Positions 32,048-45,290 are shown, counted from the first letter of the stretch. The stretch: DNA of 64,000 bases from Terebella lapidaria (GCA_949152475.1 OX424565.1:11663953-11727952); one strand, 5' to 3'. Numbers and translations are program-made. The notes: generated by a model from the sequence alone, not told the origin.

Positions 32048-35000
32048 TTAATACTAATTGCAATAATATAAATGTGAAAAACAAATATGAAACACAACAT
32101 CTCCAGTACGTGAATGTAAGATGCTCGTACGTCATGCAGTTAGAATTTTGTTTATAACATCAGACTGTTGATCAGCGTGTTCATTTGTTTCATACCATGT
32201 TCCAAAAGTCCCCCAATGCCTCTATAAAACACGATTAACAAGTAATGCTTTGATATATCCATATCAGTGAGTAGTTAGTGAGTAGTTATTCTATCAAACT
32301 CCATGGATATGTGCATGATATATACTCACAACGACTTCAATGATCTATCTGGGTTGTAGCAAGCACAGATTTATTAAGGGCAACTGAGGACTAGCATATG
32401 GTACATGTATATACGACATGACGTTGATGCACCTCTTTTGATGATAATAGTCTTTATGTTGATTTATCCAATTCATGTAACAACAAGACCCAGTTTATGT
32501 TAATCCAGTGCCATTGATATTGCACTATTCCGACATTTGCAGATAACTAATCAATCTATAGTCAAAAATATCCGCCATTCTCTTTAAGTGGAATAATCGG
32601 TTTCTGAAATTCGTTATCAATCAATTTGCTTATATATTAGATGCTATAGCACCGTTACAACCCCTAAAATGCGTCAGCATGACCCTGCAGTGCAGTTTGA
32701 ACATAACGTAAAAACGCACGATGTGAATGAATTGTTTACATCTGCGCTAACATAAACAAAGACACAAATTCCCCTAAATTGTTTTTATTTGCAACCCAAA
32801 AGAATCAAACTGAATATTTGGTGTTCCATCACTATAATATACCATACGTGTATTTTCCCCATATTTCAGCCATTTTTGTTAATTTTGCATCACTGCATGG
32901 GAACCGTTCCGTGCGAAACTATCTTTAAAATCCGATTTTCAATGTTAAACTCTGTGCGCATTGGAACTGGTGCAGGTGCTCTACTGACAGGTACCGATCA
33001 CTTTCAAACAGAAAACCAAAAACCGATTACTCCACTTCAACCAATTACACGTCTGCGGCATGATCTTTCTGAATGGAATGAACATTTCACATATGGAATG
33101 GATGTCTGCTCAAGACAAGAAATGGAATAAATCACCCTTGATCAACCGCTCTTGGTATCATGGAGACTACGAAATCATTCTTGAAACTTCCTGGGGATAC
33201 CACCCGGGTATACCATCACCATCCCCAGGGCACAATTACCTGCAACTACCCCTTATATCCTTAACTCGTGACCTTGCGATGCCCCTTTGCAGAGACTTTT
33301 CCTTTGTATCTCATGCATCATATCCGTACATGAGGTCCCAGTGGAGAGCCCGTGAGCAGCTGATTTCAACACTTTATGGCCATCATGGGGGTTCGTGGAA
33401 AACCTAAAATAAATCACAAATGCATCATATGCACTGGGTTCATTGATTGGATAATGGACAGGGTTTCGATCGCTATGTATACTCAATGCTAATAAGTTGA
33501 ATCTCTATTTCATAATCACTTCGAATATGAGTGGCTTCCGGGTCTGTGTATCCCAAATCCATTTCTAATTATATGAAGAGATGGAGAAAATAGTACATAT
33601 AAGCATGACGGTGAAATAAAACAGAACTCATAAATCCAGGAGTGGAAAGAGGAAGATTGGCATAAAATACGAATAACTTTTGTTGTCATTAGTGTACAAT
33701 AGAAACAACCATGCTTCACACACGGACTTCCCCTGAAGATACCAGTGTGAACACCAGGACAAATGTGATTCTATTCCATACATGATGTATTTTAGGATTT
33801 ATTTTGACAACATCTGGTTGAATCAATGAAAGGTCGATTGAAACACATTGAGTGTGACACACCTCATTCGAAATCACTCTGAACTAGTAAATATCAATAA
33901 GTATGCTGATAACCAAGTTGCTTTTCTGTATGAAATAGTCTGCTGTGTTTTGTATTTGTGAGCATGTATTTGTTTAATATTTATCATGGATATACATAAA
34001 CTTGAATGGCGATTGTCATGGTGCCGTTCAGTAAATCGGTAGTTCAAATGAAGCGAAGCAATAGGCCTAAAATAAGGTTGGCCATAACTTAATTCAGTAT
34101 ATGTATAACAATAATGGTCATTTGGGATCTTCATTTGAATTTTATAGATTAGGTTCAGACAGGAGGAACTTGAATGAAACATTGCGTGAGCTGATTGGTT
34201 CTCCTATGAATTAATGGCTCAACATTGCGTGACAGAGAGGAGTGGCATCGGTATACCAATACATCCACTCTGTGTGTTCAAGTATGTTCTGTTGTTGTGA
34301 TGGCATAAAAATGTGGAAGTAATCTTTAGATATATGTACATTGTACAGTGAAACAACTACCTTTTACATACGGTCCACCCCTGATCAAGCCAGTGTGTCT
34401 TTGGATAAAATATTTTGTCGGATTTTATATCTTTTCCAAAATGTTGTATTTCATGTTTATTGTTATCATCATCAAAATCTGGTTGTATTAGTGGTAATCA
34501 TGGTAATAGGTTGATAGTTACAGGCAAAGTAGATAATCATCTATGTGTGTCCGTCATCAATATTCACGTCTGAAACGGGTGCCTAATAGATTTGTTTAAA
34601 ATCACCAGGCGTTCATGTTGTAGTTCCTGATATTTCTGGTACACAATTCATGTCACGCATTTTGCATGGCAGTAGAAACGACCTTCAACAACAATATATA
34701 ATTTCTATAATCAAAGCCTGAGATTGTATGTAGTCGGCATATATAATGAACCTGCTCTGCACTGGCATGTATTGTGATGAAGTTATATAGTGCATATACA
34801 TAAATTATAGCTTACTGGGTAAATAATAGATAATTTGACATTATGTGATCTTCTGCGCTTATCAAATATTCCAATGCTGGTATTCAAACAATGAGACTAA
34901 TATCGATTGAAACACATCTATATTCAAAACCCGAGATTGCATGTAGTCGGCATATATAATGAACCTGCTCTGCACTGGCACGTATTGTGATGAAATTATA

Positions 35001-35637
35001 TAGTGCATAGACATAAATGATAGCTTACTGGGTAAATATAGATAATTTGACATTATGTGATCTTCTTCGCTTATCAAATATGCCAATGCTGGCATTTAAA
35101 CAATGAGACTAATAAAGATTGATACACAATTAACCGGGTCAGAGTGAATGCAGTTCGATACAGAAGTTGTCGAAGATGCTGTTAGTGTACCTATACTCCG
35201 TGTATATCTTTACACTACGGTGCTCCTGATAGCACATGATGAAAAACAAAACTACTTCATTCACACGAAGTAATACATCGTTCACACAAAGTAGTAAGTT
35301 GTTCACACGAAGTGGTAAGACATTTGCACCATCTCATTCTCACAAATTACTAAGTCCTTTGTATGAAGTACCGAGTTGTTTGCACGAAGTACTATGTCTT
35401 TTGCATATGAGTAATTAGTAGTTCCGTAATCTTATCACTGAAATCAGGTGAGAGACGTTTCCCGCAGTAACAAGAACAAACTTTATCAGTAATAAGTGAT
35501 TAAGAATATAATCAAAACCTCAGATTGTATGTAGTCGGCATTTATGAAGAACCTCTTCAGCACTGGCACACATTGTGGTGAAATTACAGAGTGTGTAGAT
35601 AAGAATATTAGCTTATTTAGTAAATATAGATACTTAC

Positions 35638-35856
35638 GGGTGCCACTAGTGGGGCAGGAAATGCTCACTCTTTCCGGAACACCTGATTTCACCTCCTGAT
35701 GGCCATTTACGGGGGTTCATGAGTTTCCCTGTCATTTTTGTTTTTTCTCACTTCGTATGCCTGATATGACTTTCTGTCCCCGGACTATGAGATTGGATAA
35801 CGGACCCTGTTTTGTTTGCTCGGAATACTTGATACTGGGTATTGATTCCACGTCTA
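35638..35856 (+). mobile_element. 5'-truncated 3' end of the Penelope-like element
   Basis: Begins GGGTGCCACTAGTGGGGCAG and ends GGGTATTGATTCCACGTCTA, collinear with the 3' untranslated region of the copy ending at 45,291. No coding part. Confidence 0.9.
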
Positions 35857-36582
35857 TTTGACATCATGTGAACTTTCGCGCTGATTACATATTTCATTGG
35901 GTGTATTTAAACAATGTGACTGATATTGATCAATACGCAGTTAACCGCTGTAGAGAGAAATTAGTATGGTACAACAGTTGTTGATATCAATTAGCACCTA
36001 CTTAGGATTTTTCATGCTGCGCAGAAAGGTTTTTGTCAAGCGAGACTGTGCACTTTTTTTTTCTTCATCTGAGTGGGTCATGAGGATTGGATAACAAGAC
36101 TTGGTTTTGCTGGTCGGTTATGTGTATCTAATATTCATTTGATTTCCTAACAATTTCCTCATAAGAATCATGGGATATAACTTGTTCTCTGCTGATTTAG
36201 CGAGAAATGTTGCCCAGATGTTCGGCGATAATGAGGTCAACTTTCGTCTTCACCAAACTTATCGTACGATGGATGGGCATGATCAACCTTTATTCTCTCA
36301 CCAGACCATTAGACTGTGTTGCTTATTAGTAAGAGGTCATTTTCAAACACGCCATGAATAAAGCAAGTGAAATGGGATGCTTAGGACATGACTTGTTCCA
36401 GCATTAGTATGTACATTTGTTACAATTATACTATGTACTATTTCATAATTTTACTGACAGACGTTCATATATCATTCTCTATTACCACACGATGCTTTAA
36501 AGTTAAAACTGCCCTCAGACAATTCCATTTCACTCAGTGATTATATTCCATCGGTACATTTGAAAAAAAACACATAACATTT

Positions 36583-36650
36583 AATCAGTTAACTTTTAAC
36601 ATTTAATCAGTTATCATTTAATCAGTTAACATTTAATCAGTTAACCTTAA
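36583..36650 (+). repeat. Short minisatellite (ACATTTAATCAGTTA, about 4 copies)
   Basis: ACATTTAATCAGTTAAC-like units repeat with small changes. In other large units (30,570 and 52,150) the string occurs once, so this is a local expansion. Confidence 0.85.
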
Positions 36651-37609
36651 CATACCGATTGTGTAAGTTTTGTCCATGGATTTTGAGTTTAGTCTTGCGG
36701 ATTGTTTGGTGTTTGGTATCATACTTGTCTGTATGTGCTTCTGCTAACTGATTCAGGTGACTGGTTCTCAGGTTGAGCATTTAGTCCTAATTGCAATAAT
36801 ATTATAAATGTAAAAAACAATTCTGATACACCGCATTTCCAGTACGTGAATGTAGGATGTTCATACGCCATGCAGTTAGCAGTCTGTTAATAACATCAGA
36901 CTGTTGAGAGCATGTTCATTCGTTTCTTACCATGTTCCAAAAGTCCCCAAATGCTTCTATACAGCATGGTTAACATGTAATGCTTTGATATATCCACACC
37001 AGTGAGTAGTTAGCGAGTAGTTATTCTATCAAACTCTATGAAGTGTTGATATGAAGATAATATTTTTTTATACATTGGATATGTGCATGCTATGTACCCA
37101 CAACTACTTCAATGATCTGTCTGGGTTGTAGCAAGCACAGTTTCATTGAGGGCAACCGAGGACTAGCATATGGTAAATGTTTATACGATAGCACGCTGAT
37201 GCACCTCTTTTGATGATAATAGTCTTTATGCTGATAATGAATCTATCTAAAGCATGTAACAAGACCCAGTTTGTGTTATTTGAGTGCCATTGATATTGAC
37301 ATTTGCAGATAATTGATCAATATATAGTAAAAAAAAAAATATCAACCATTATTATTAACTGTATAAGATTCCTGTTTGTGATCGTTTAAATGAGGTCACG
37401 TGACTAAAATGATACTACAATATCCCGGTCGAGAATGTTCTGGAAAAGTGATATTTCCGAGTCAGAGGTAAATATAAGTTTTAGTTGATCCTTTTCTGAC
37501 CTCGCCAGATGGCGCACATCGCTCGATCACGCGCTTGGAGAGTAACTGTTGCCATGGGTGCTCTTGGTCGATGTATTCTGTGTACTGTCCACACAGTTAA
37601 TAATAAAAC

Positions 37610-37751
37610 AAATATTGACATTTTAACTTTCGGCTGATACGTGACTATCTTCATTTGTTGGAAAGTTGTATTCACCTCGCAAGCTCGGTGAATACAACTT
37701 ACCAACAAGTGAAGATAATCACATATCAACCTCAGTAAAAGTCAATATTTG
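37610..37751. repeat. Long palindrome (foldback element)
   Basis: The left arm (AATATTGACATTTTAACTTT..., GGAAAGTTGTATTCACC) pairs with the right arm (GGTGAATACAACTTACCAAC..., GTAAAAGTCAATATT) over about 65 bases around TCGCAAGCTCG. Outer text TTGACTTTTACTGAGG (reverse of the right end) is shared with the palindrome at 38,165. Confidence 0.9.
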
Positions 37752-38164
37752 TATATTAACTTGAAGTGGAATAATCGGTTTCTGAAATTCGTTATCAATC
37801 AATTGGCTAGCATATATATGATCAGATGGATAAATCAAGCATGTGACAGTACTAGCAGCCGCCTTTCTTTTATTTTGTGCGCCACTCAGAGTTACCTCTG
37901 ACTTGACCTATTTCACGCTCAATTGGCTCGAACATATACGAGTAAACTGGAATCGCACTAAATCAAGGGATACAAAGCACCGAGAATGGCGGTATCGTAA
38001 GCAAACTCAAAATATATCCACCAGAAACTCGCAACAAAATCAGTTAGAAAGGGGTGTCCGTTTGGGCATACAAGTGCAGATATATAACTGTTGTTTACTT
38101 CGTTCGATCAGAAAGGTATCATGGAAGAATCCATAACTTACTGCCAATGTCACTTTAACAGTTA

Positions 38165-38286
38165 TTGACTTTTACTGAGGTCATTATGTCGTTCTACAGA
38201 CCCCAGAAATATCATAATCACCTCGAGGTGATTCTGATATTTCCGGGGTCTGTAAAACAACATAATGAAAGACAGTAAAAGTCAAC
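38165..38286. repeat. Second palindrome of the same family
   Basis: TTGACTTTTACTGAGGTCAT ... CAGACCCCAGAAATATCATA ... CACCTC is mirrored by GAGGTG ... TATTTCCGGGGTCTG ... AGTAAAAGTCAA: arms of about 60 bases with almost no spacer. It lies 0.4 kb from the first palindrome; neither has a counterpart at this place in the other units. Confidence 0.9.
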
Positions 38287-39746
38287 GAATGTGTTATGAT
38301 ATATTTCGATGCATGTTCAAGAGCTTGCCTAGTCCTACAGTTCATTGTCCATTCTATCAGCACTCTTCACCTCAAAATACATTGGAGAAGCATAAATTTA
38401 CGATTGATTGACTCACGCTCGTCTCGGCCATGATGAGTGTTAATCCGAGTACCGAGAGAAATGCCGGAAAATTCATGAAAAAAGATGAAACACAAGTAAG
38501 ACAATGTTTTGTTACCTGTCGCTTTGCTGTTGAACATACCGTTAAAATGTATGATGTGAAGAAATTGTTTACATCTGCGCTAACATAAACAAAGACACAA
38601 ATTTCCATATATTGTCGTTATTTGCAACCCAAAAGAATCAAACAGAATAGTTGGGGTTCCATCACTATAATATACCATACATTTACGAGTTTCAAGTGAT
38701 GGGGTTATGTATATTTCATATATATTCAGCTATTTTTGGTAATTTTGCATCACTGCTTGGGAACCGTTCTATGCAAAACTATTTTTAAAATCCGATTTTC
38801 AATGTCAAATTTAGACAAATTTGTGTGCGCATTGGAACTTTTGCATTTTGCAGCTGCTCTGAGGACAAGCTACTGATCAAATTCAAACGGAAAACCAAAA
38901 ACCGAATATTCCACTTTAGCCAATTACACGTCCGCGGCATATTCTTTCTGAATGGAATGAAAATTTCACATATGGAATTGATGTCCGCTCAAGACAAGAA
39001 ACGGAATGAGTCACCCTTGATCACACGCTTTTGGTATCATGGAGACTATTAAGTTATACTTGAAGTTGCGTAGGGATACCACCCGGGTATACGATCCCTC
39101 GGGCACAATTTCCTGTAATAGTCCCATATATCTGAAACTTGTGGCCTTGCGATTCCCCTCTGCAGAGACTTTTCCTTTGTATACCATGCATCATATCGGT
39201 ACATGATGTACCAGTGGCCAGCCCGTGAGCAGCTGATAGATTGGATAGATTGGATCATAGATTGGATAACGGACAGAGTTTTGATGGCTATGTATACTCA
39301 ATGCTTATAGGTTGAATGTCTATTTCACTTCATATATGAGTAGTTTCCTGGTCTGTGTATCCCATATCCATTTCTGATTATATGCAGGGATGGAGAAAAT
39401 AATAATATATGCATGACGTTGACATAAAATCCAGGAGTGGAAAGAGGAAGATTGGCATTATGACACTTAATATACGAATGAATTCTGTTTTCATTAGAAC
39501 AATACCATGATTAACACACGGACTTCCCCTGAAGATACCAGTGTGAACACCCGGACAAATGTGCTTCTATTCCATACATTATGTATTTTAGGATTCATTT
39601 TGACAACATCTGGTTGAATCAATGAAAGGTCAATTGAAACACTTTGAGTGTGACACACCTAATCGAAATCACTCTAAACTAGTAATTATCATTAAGTATG
39701 CTGATAACCAAGTTGCTTTTCTGTATGAAATATTTGCTGCTTTTTA

Positions 39747-41425
39747 CCCTCGCCCCGATAGGGGCAGAGGGTATTGTAATTGGGTCTGTCCGTTTGTATG
39801 TCTGTCTGTTTGAAACTTTGAAACTTATAGAGATGAAGCGGTATCTCAGTGGCTCGGTCCTCCTCGAATCTGGTCAAAATCGGACAAAAACTGTTGCCAT
39901 GGCAACGCAAAATGTAAAAATCAATAATTGACCATAACTTCGGTTCTAATCAAGATAATTTTTTCCAACTAATTTCGTATTTTTCTATGGCCAATTCCTG
40001 ATCATCTGATATATAGCCCGTGGTCGTATGACCAAAACTCTTCATTATCGCCCGATGTCGAAAAATTGGGGGTCACGATTTCGGTTATTTTTGGCCAGCG
40101 ACGTTTCAGTGCAAATGTCTGCGCTCATAACTCAAAGGCAAACGGTCTGATCGATTTGAAATTAATAGGGCTGGAGTGCTATGGTAATGGCTCAGTCCCT
40201 TTCAAATTTTGCCAAAATCGGGTGAAAACGGTTGCCATGGCAACGGAAAAAAGAAAATCACATAATTGGCTCTAACTCCGGTTGTAGTTGATATTAAATT
40301 TTCAGCCTATTTTTGTATTTTTCTTTGGCAAATTCCCGATCGTATGGTGTACGACCGATGGTCGTAGGACGAAAACTCTCTATTATCGCCCGATGGCGAA
40401 AAATTGGGGGTCACGATTTCGGTTATTTTTTGCCAGCGACGTTTGAGTACAAATGTCTGCGCTCATAACTCGAATGCAAACGGTCCGATCGATCTGAAAT
40501 TTATAGGGCTTGAGTTATATAGTAGTGGCTCGGGTCCTCCCAAATTTCATCAAAATCGGATGAAACCGGTTGCCATGGCAACGGAAAAAAGGAAATCATC
40601 TAATTGGCTATAACTCCGGTTGTAGTTAATGTTAAATTTTCAGCCTATTTTTGTATTTTTCTTTGGCCAATTCCCGATCGTATGGTGTACGACCGATGGT
40701 CTTAAGACCAAAACTCTCAATTATCGCCCAGGGTCGAAAATTTGGGGGTCACGATTTTACGACTTGTGAGTGTTCTGAGAATCGAGGCCATATTGTGAAG
40801 CCAGTTATCAATCTGTCTAAACCGTTTTCGTTCATGAGATGTGCCTTGATAATAGGAACATTACCGTGAAATTTTACACCTCGATATTGAACGACGAGGT
40901 CAAGGTCACAGAAGAGGTCAAAACCGAAAAGTTTTTGACCTGATTATACTCTGATTATATTCATGATTAATTTCCCCTATTAATTTTGTATTTTTCTGTG
41001 GTCAATTCTCCATCATTTGCGATATGACTAATGGTCGTTCGACCAAAACTCCCCATTATCGCCCAAGGTCGAGAATGCAAGGGCCATGAGCTGAAATACG
41101 ATTCGTAATATTTCGAATATTTTACGCAGTATAAATCTGGGTGAGTCTGCAAAGTTTGGAAGCTCAGTGTCAAGAATTCAGGCCGTGGTCGAGAATATGG
41201 TCGAAATAGAGAAATCGCAGATGCTCTACTATCATTAACGATTAATTCTCCCATGATTTTTGTATTTTTCTATGGCTAATTCCCGACCACTTGATATATG
41301 ACCAATTGTCGTATGACCAAAATCCCCGATTGGCGCCCACGTTGAAAATGCAAAGGTTATCAGCTTTAATTTTAGTGACTAAATCTAAAGGGCGAGGGTC
41401 TGCAATCTCTGATTGTCTCGTTGTA
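39747..41425. mobile_element. 1.7-kb insertion with a 338-bp tandem repeat
   Basis: The unit is interrupted after TTTGCTGCTTTT and resumes at TTGTATTTGTTTCTGTG; in the third copy the two sides are adjacent (33,945-33,965). The insertion starts with a hairpin CCCTCGCCCCGATAGGGGCAG..., and near its right end carries GGGCGAGGGT, the inverse of its start. The body is built of ~338-bp repeats. No protein-coding frame. Class not assigned. Confidence 0.7.
39893..40780 (+). repeat. 338-bp tandem repeats, each with a perfect X-box palindrome
   Basis: GTTGCCATGGCAAC occurs at 39,893, 40,231 and 40,569, spaced exactly 338 bp. ATTGGGGGTCACGATTT at 40,064, 40,402 and (variant) 40,741 follows the same period. 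Copies after 40,980 are more diverged. The 14-base palindrome is the known optimal site of RFX-family factors. Confidence 0.9.
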
Positions 41426-43739
41426 TTTGTTTCTGTGTATGTATTTGTTTAATGTTTATCATGGCCATACATACACTTGAATGACGATTGTCATGGTGTC
41501 GTTGAGTGAATTGGTAGTTCAAACGAAGCGAAGCAGTAGGCCTAAATCATAAGGTTGGCCGCAACTTAATTCAGTATATGTATAACAAAAATGGTCATTT
41601 GGGATCTTAATTTGAATTTTATAGATTAGGTACAGACAAGAGGAACTTGAATGAAACATCGCGTGAGCTGATTGGTTCTCGTAGGAATTAATGGCTCAAC
41701 ATTGCGTGACAAAGGGGAGTGGTATCGCTATACTAATACATCTACTCTGTGTGTTTAAGTATGTTCTGTTGTTGTGATGGCATAAAAATGTGGAAGTAAT
41801 CTTTAGATATATGTACATTGTACAGTAGGAGCAACTACCTTTTACACACTGTCCACCCCTGATCACGCCAGTGTGTCTTTGGATAAAATATTTGGTCGGA
41901 TTTTATGTTTATTCTAAAATGCTGTATTTCATGTTTATTGTTGGCATCATCAAAATCTGGTTGTATCAGTGGTGATAGGTTGATAGTTACATGCAAAGTA
42001 AATAATCATCTATGTGTGCCCGTCATCAATATTCACGTCTGAATATTTCTGGAACAGAATTTATGTCACACATTTTGCACGGCAGTAGAGACGACCTTCA
42101 ACAGCAATAAATGATTTCTATAATCAAAGCCTGAGATTGTATGTAGTCGGCATATATAATGAACCTGCTCTGCACTGCACGCATTGTGATGAAGTTATAC
42201 AGTGTGTACACATGAATAATATCTTATTGGGTAAATATACATAGTTCGGCATTATGTGATCTTCTGTACTTATCAAATATTCCAATGCTGGTATTAATAC
42301 AATGGGACTAATATCGATTGACACGCAGTTACCGGGTCAGAGTGAATGCAGCTCGATACAGAAGTTATCGATGATGCTGTTAGCGTCCCTGTACTCTGTC
42401 TATATCTTCCTCACTACGGTGCTCCTGATAGCACATGATGAAAAACAAAACTATTTGATTCACACGAAGTAATACATCCTTAACACGAAGTAGTAAGTCA
42501 ATTGCACTAAGTCGTTCACACAAATCACTAAGTTGTTTGCACGAAGTACTATGTCGTTTGCATATGAGTAATTAGTAGATTTGTAATCTTATCACTTAAA
42601 TCAGTTGAAAGACGTTTCCCGCAGTAACAAGAACAAACTTTATCAGAAATAAGTGATTCTGATCATAATAAAAAGAACTCAGATTGTATGTAGTCGGCAT
42701 TTATATGGAACCTGTTCAGCACTGGCACACATTGTGAGGAAGTAACAGAGTGTATAGATATGAATTATAGCTTATTTAGTAAATATATATACTTTGGGAT
42801 CATTTGTTCTTTCGCGCTGATAATATATTTCATTGGGTGTATCCAAACAATGTGACTGATATTGATCAATACCCAGTTAACCGATGTGAAGAGAAATTAG
42901 TTGTTTGGTATCCATTAGCACATACTTAGGATTTTTCATGCTGCTCAGAACGCTTTTGTCAAGCAGATTGTGCTGGGGTTTTTTTTCGAGGGGGGGGGGG
43001 GGGAATGGAGCAATTCGTGAAGATTGGATAACACACTGGTCGGTTTAAGGGTATTTGAAATATTCATTCGATTTTCTAATAATTTCACGGGATGTATTTT
43101 GTACTCTGTTTATCAAGTGCGATATGGTCATTTTCAAACACACCATGAATACAGCAAGGGAAGTGAAATGCTTAAACCATGATTTGTTATAGCATTAATA
43201 TGTTCATTTGTTATAAGTATCACGCCGCCCAAGCAGACATCACAATGGTGTGTGGCGCATCATATTGTGTGTTAAAACCACGCACCAGCACCTCACAATG
43301 TGTGTGAGACGCATCACAATGTGAGTGCCGCATGTACTTCTAAAATACGATTTCAGCCCGATTTGTCATCATATTCAACTATAGATGTAATAGTTCAACT
43401 ATCAATGTAATAGTATATTCAACTATCAATGTAATAGTTTTGTACGACAGTTTTACGCATACTATGTATTTTACATGCAATTATTTGGTTCCTTTGACGA
43501 TATATTAACGAAAACAATGACGGTACATTTATACATTGTGTGTTTGTGGAAACTCATAATGTGTGTGCAACATGGTTCTTTCAGTCAAAAATGTGCCCAT
43601 TGCAAAGAACCGAGTTGGTGTTTAACACTTTATATGTGGGCCCAATCAGCAACTAGCCAGTAGGATTTTTACTTATAAGAAATTAACCAGTAAGAAGTGA
43701 ATACTTTGAAGCATCACATTAAAGCGTAGGCCTGCAAGA

Positions 43740-43826
43740 AACGATGGAGTATCCAACACTGTTGGATTCCGTGCTGTTGGATTCCGAGTACTGTTGGATT
43801 CCGAGTATCCAACACTGTTGGAGAGA
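43740..43826 (+). repeat. Short tandem repeat around CTGTTGGATTCCG
   Basis: CTGTTGGATTCCG(A/T)G recurs three times and is bracketed by ATCCAACACTGTTGG, itself a palindrome (CCAACA...TGTTGG), on both sides. Confidence 0.8.
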
Positions 43827-43834
43827 CGGCGTCC

Positions 43835-44035
43835 ATGGACAATGATGATGTGACCACTCCGTTGACTACCAACGCAGGTGGTGTGGGTATACTTGGAACA
43901 AGTGAACCAACATAGCTGGCAGAGCCGACAGTGGGTCCAGTAAATTACTGCGACATATGCAAGAAGATATTTTTGTCAAAATTTACTCTACAGAGACAAA
44001 ATCGGATGCATACTGGTAATGAAAGCTATTTTTAA
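43835..44035 (+). pseudogene. Broken frame with a C2H2-like zinc finger
   Basis: A 66-codon frame from a methionine with one internal stop (TAG after GTSEPT). It opens with the acidic MDNDDV and ends in VNYCDICKKIF, then TLQRQNRMHTGNE. Spacing fits C2H2 (C-x2-C-x12-x-x3-H with the TG linker), but the first His is replaced by Gln. It is probably a remnant of a DNA-binding N terminus of a transposase or captured host gene. No further family assigned. Confidence 0.45.
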
Positions 44036-45290
44036 AGAATAAAAACACAGGCTTGTTTTCATCTTAAAGTTAGAATCAATTTTAAAATCAGCCAAATTTA
44101 GCATTCTTGTTTGTCACGTAAACTTGAAAGTTCATCTCGAGATAGTCGGGAATAGATAGGAAATATACACAGTTCGACAATAGATACTTAGAAAATTGCC
44201 GTAAATCGTGCATGAAACGAGTGGATAGAGAATGATTGGCCTGTCTACATTGCCGGTTGCCACAGTATCTAGACAAATACCAATGACGTCATGAGACTGT
44301 GTGTGGCACTCGCCCGCAAGGCGGGCCGCTTTGAGGAAAGTGATGCGAGATAGACTGGCCCGAATTTGAATCTTGATTTGGCAACTCAATCTAGGCAGGT
44401 AATACACATTTTCAGACCCAAATTCGTACGATTTCTCATTGGATAGACAAAATAAAGCTACCGCAAAATGAATACATTTTGTCAATTCTAAAAGTGATTA
44501 TTGCTTTAAATCTGTTCTGGATTTGTCGCAACGTTCCGTGCCAGTTGTGCCTTAACAGTTCACACCATATATCGTTATGTAAACGCAGCACATACAGTGC
44601 TATCCATTATTGGATGACACTGTATTGTGAGGTGCCCGGCACACATTTTAGTAGGTGCCGTCACACACATTGTGATGTCCCGCCATATCTGAACACAACA
44701 CTATCATTTCAGCTCAAAAAGAGGTCTATACAATTATCTATTTACATGTAATATTCTACACTGTAGTGATAATCTCACTCGAACCTATTTCCCCCGTTGA
44801 GGTATCATTTATTACGATAGGGCCTGATAATTTGAGCTATATGTTTTCATATATAAACATCGTAATTGTGATTAATTATTCCATAAAATTCTATGATGTC
44901 GATGATGTGATATCAAGTTCATATAAAGTTGGACAAGTGCAAGTACGGTGCCCCTAATAGGACATGAGAAAATTATTTTGGAGCAAGCTTTGTTTCATCC
45001 TGACGAATTAGTATTTTGCCCCGACGAATTAATATTTTGTCTAGATGAATTAGTATTTCGTTAGGACAAAATAGTATTCCGTCTAGACGAATTAGTTTTC
45101 AGTCAGGACCAATTAGTATTCCGTCTGGACGATTTAGTATTTCGTCAGGACCAATTAGTATTCCGTTTTGACGGGTTATTATTTCGTCTTGACGAATTAT
45201 CATGCATATAGTCTGCTAGATTCATGGAATGAGTTACAGTTATACATGTGTATCTGAGGGGAAAAACAGTCTCTCGTCCTTTGCATGGAT

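Larger units (their letters stand above)
32052..36784 (+). repeat. Large repeat unit, third copy (about 4.7 kb, cleanest)
   Basis: Runs from AATACTAATTGCAATAATAT-like text to TCAGGTTGAGCATTTAGTCC, where the next unit begins. Landmarks: TAACATCAGACTGTTG (32,155), GAAGTGGAATAATCGGTTTC (32,586), GTTTACATCTGCGCTAACAT (32,728), GATGTCTGCTCAAGACAAGA (33,101), CACACGGACTTCCCCTG hairpin (33,718), GGAGGAACTTGAATGAAACA (34,161), the 362-bp module (34,350), the AGTCGGCATATATAATGAAC pair (34,732 and 34,946) and minisatellite (35,220). No conserved reading frame across copies. One Penelope-like 3' end interrupts it. Confidence 0.85.
36785..43219 (+). repeat. Large repeat unit, fourth copy, with insertions
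   Basis: Same landmark order as the third copy: TAACATCAGACTGTTG (36,891), GAAGTGGAATAATCGGTTTC (37,763), GTTTACATCTGCGCTAACAT (38,566), GATGTCCGCTCAAGACAAGA (38,981), CACACGGACTTCCCCTG (39,514), module (41,815), AGTCGGCATATATAATGAAC (42,145) and minisatellite (42,417). Insertions: two palindromes (37.6 and 38.2 kb) and a 1.7-kb block (39.75-41.4 kb). Confidence 0.85.
43220..44690. mobile_element. 1.47-kb element with complex inverted ends
   Basis: GACATCACAATG(G)TGTGTGG at the left (43,235) and the reverse complement of the right end (GACATCACAATGTGTGTGAC, ending 44,679) match; a second pair, CACCTCACAATGTGTG (43,288) versus the inverse at 44,628 (TATTGTGAGGTG), repeats the motif inside. 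It interrupts the tail of the fourth large unit. The interior holds a broken zinc-finger-like frame. Confidence 0.65.

Noticed and set aside
45000..45205. CRISPR-like array of ~24-bp repeats
   Set aside because: Repeats are degenerate, without regular unique spacers, and alternate in polarity inside a eukaryotic foldback element.
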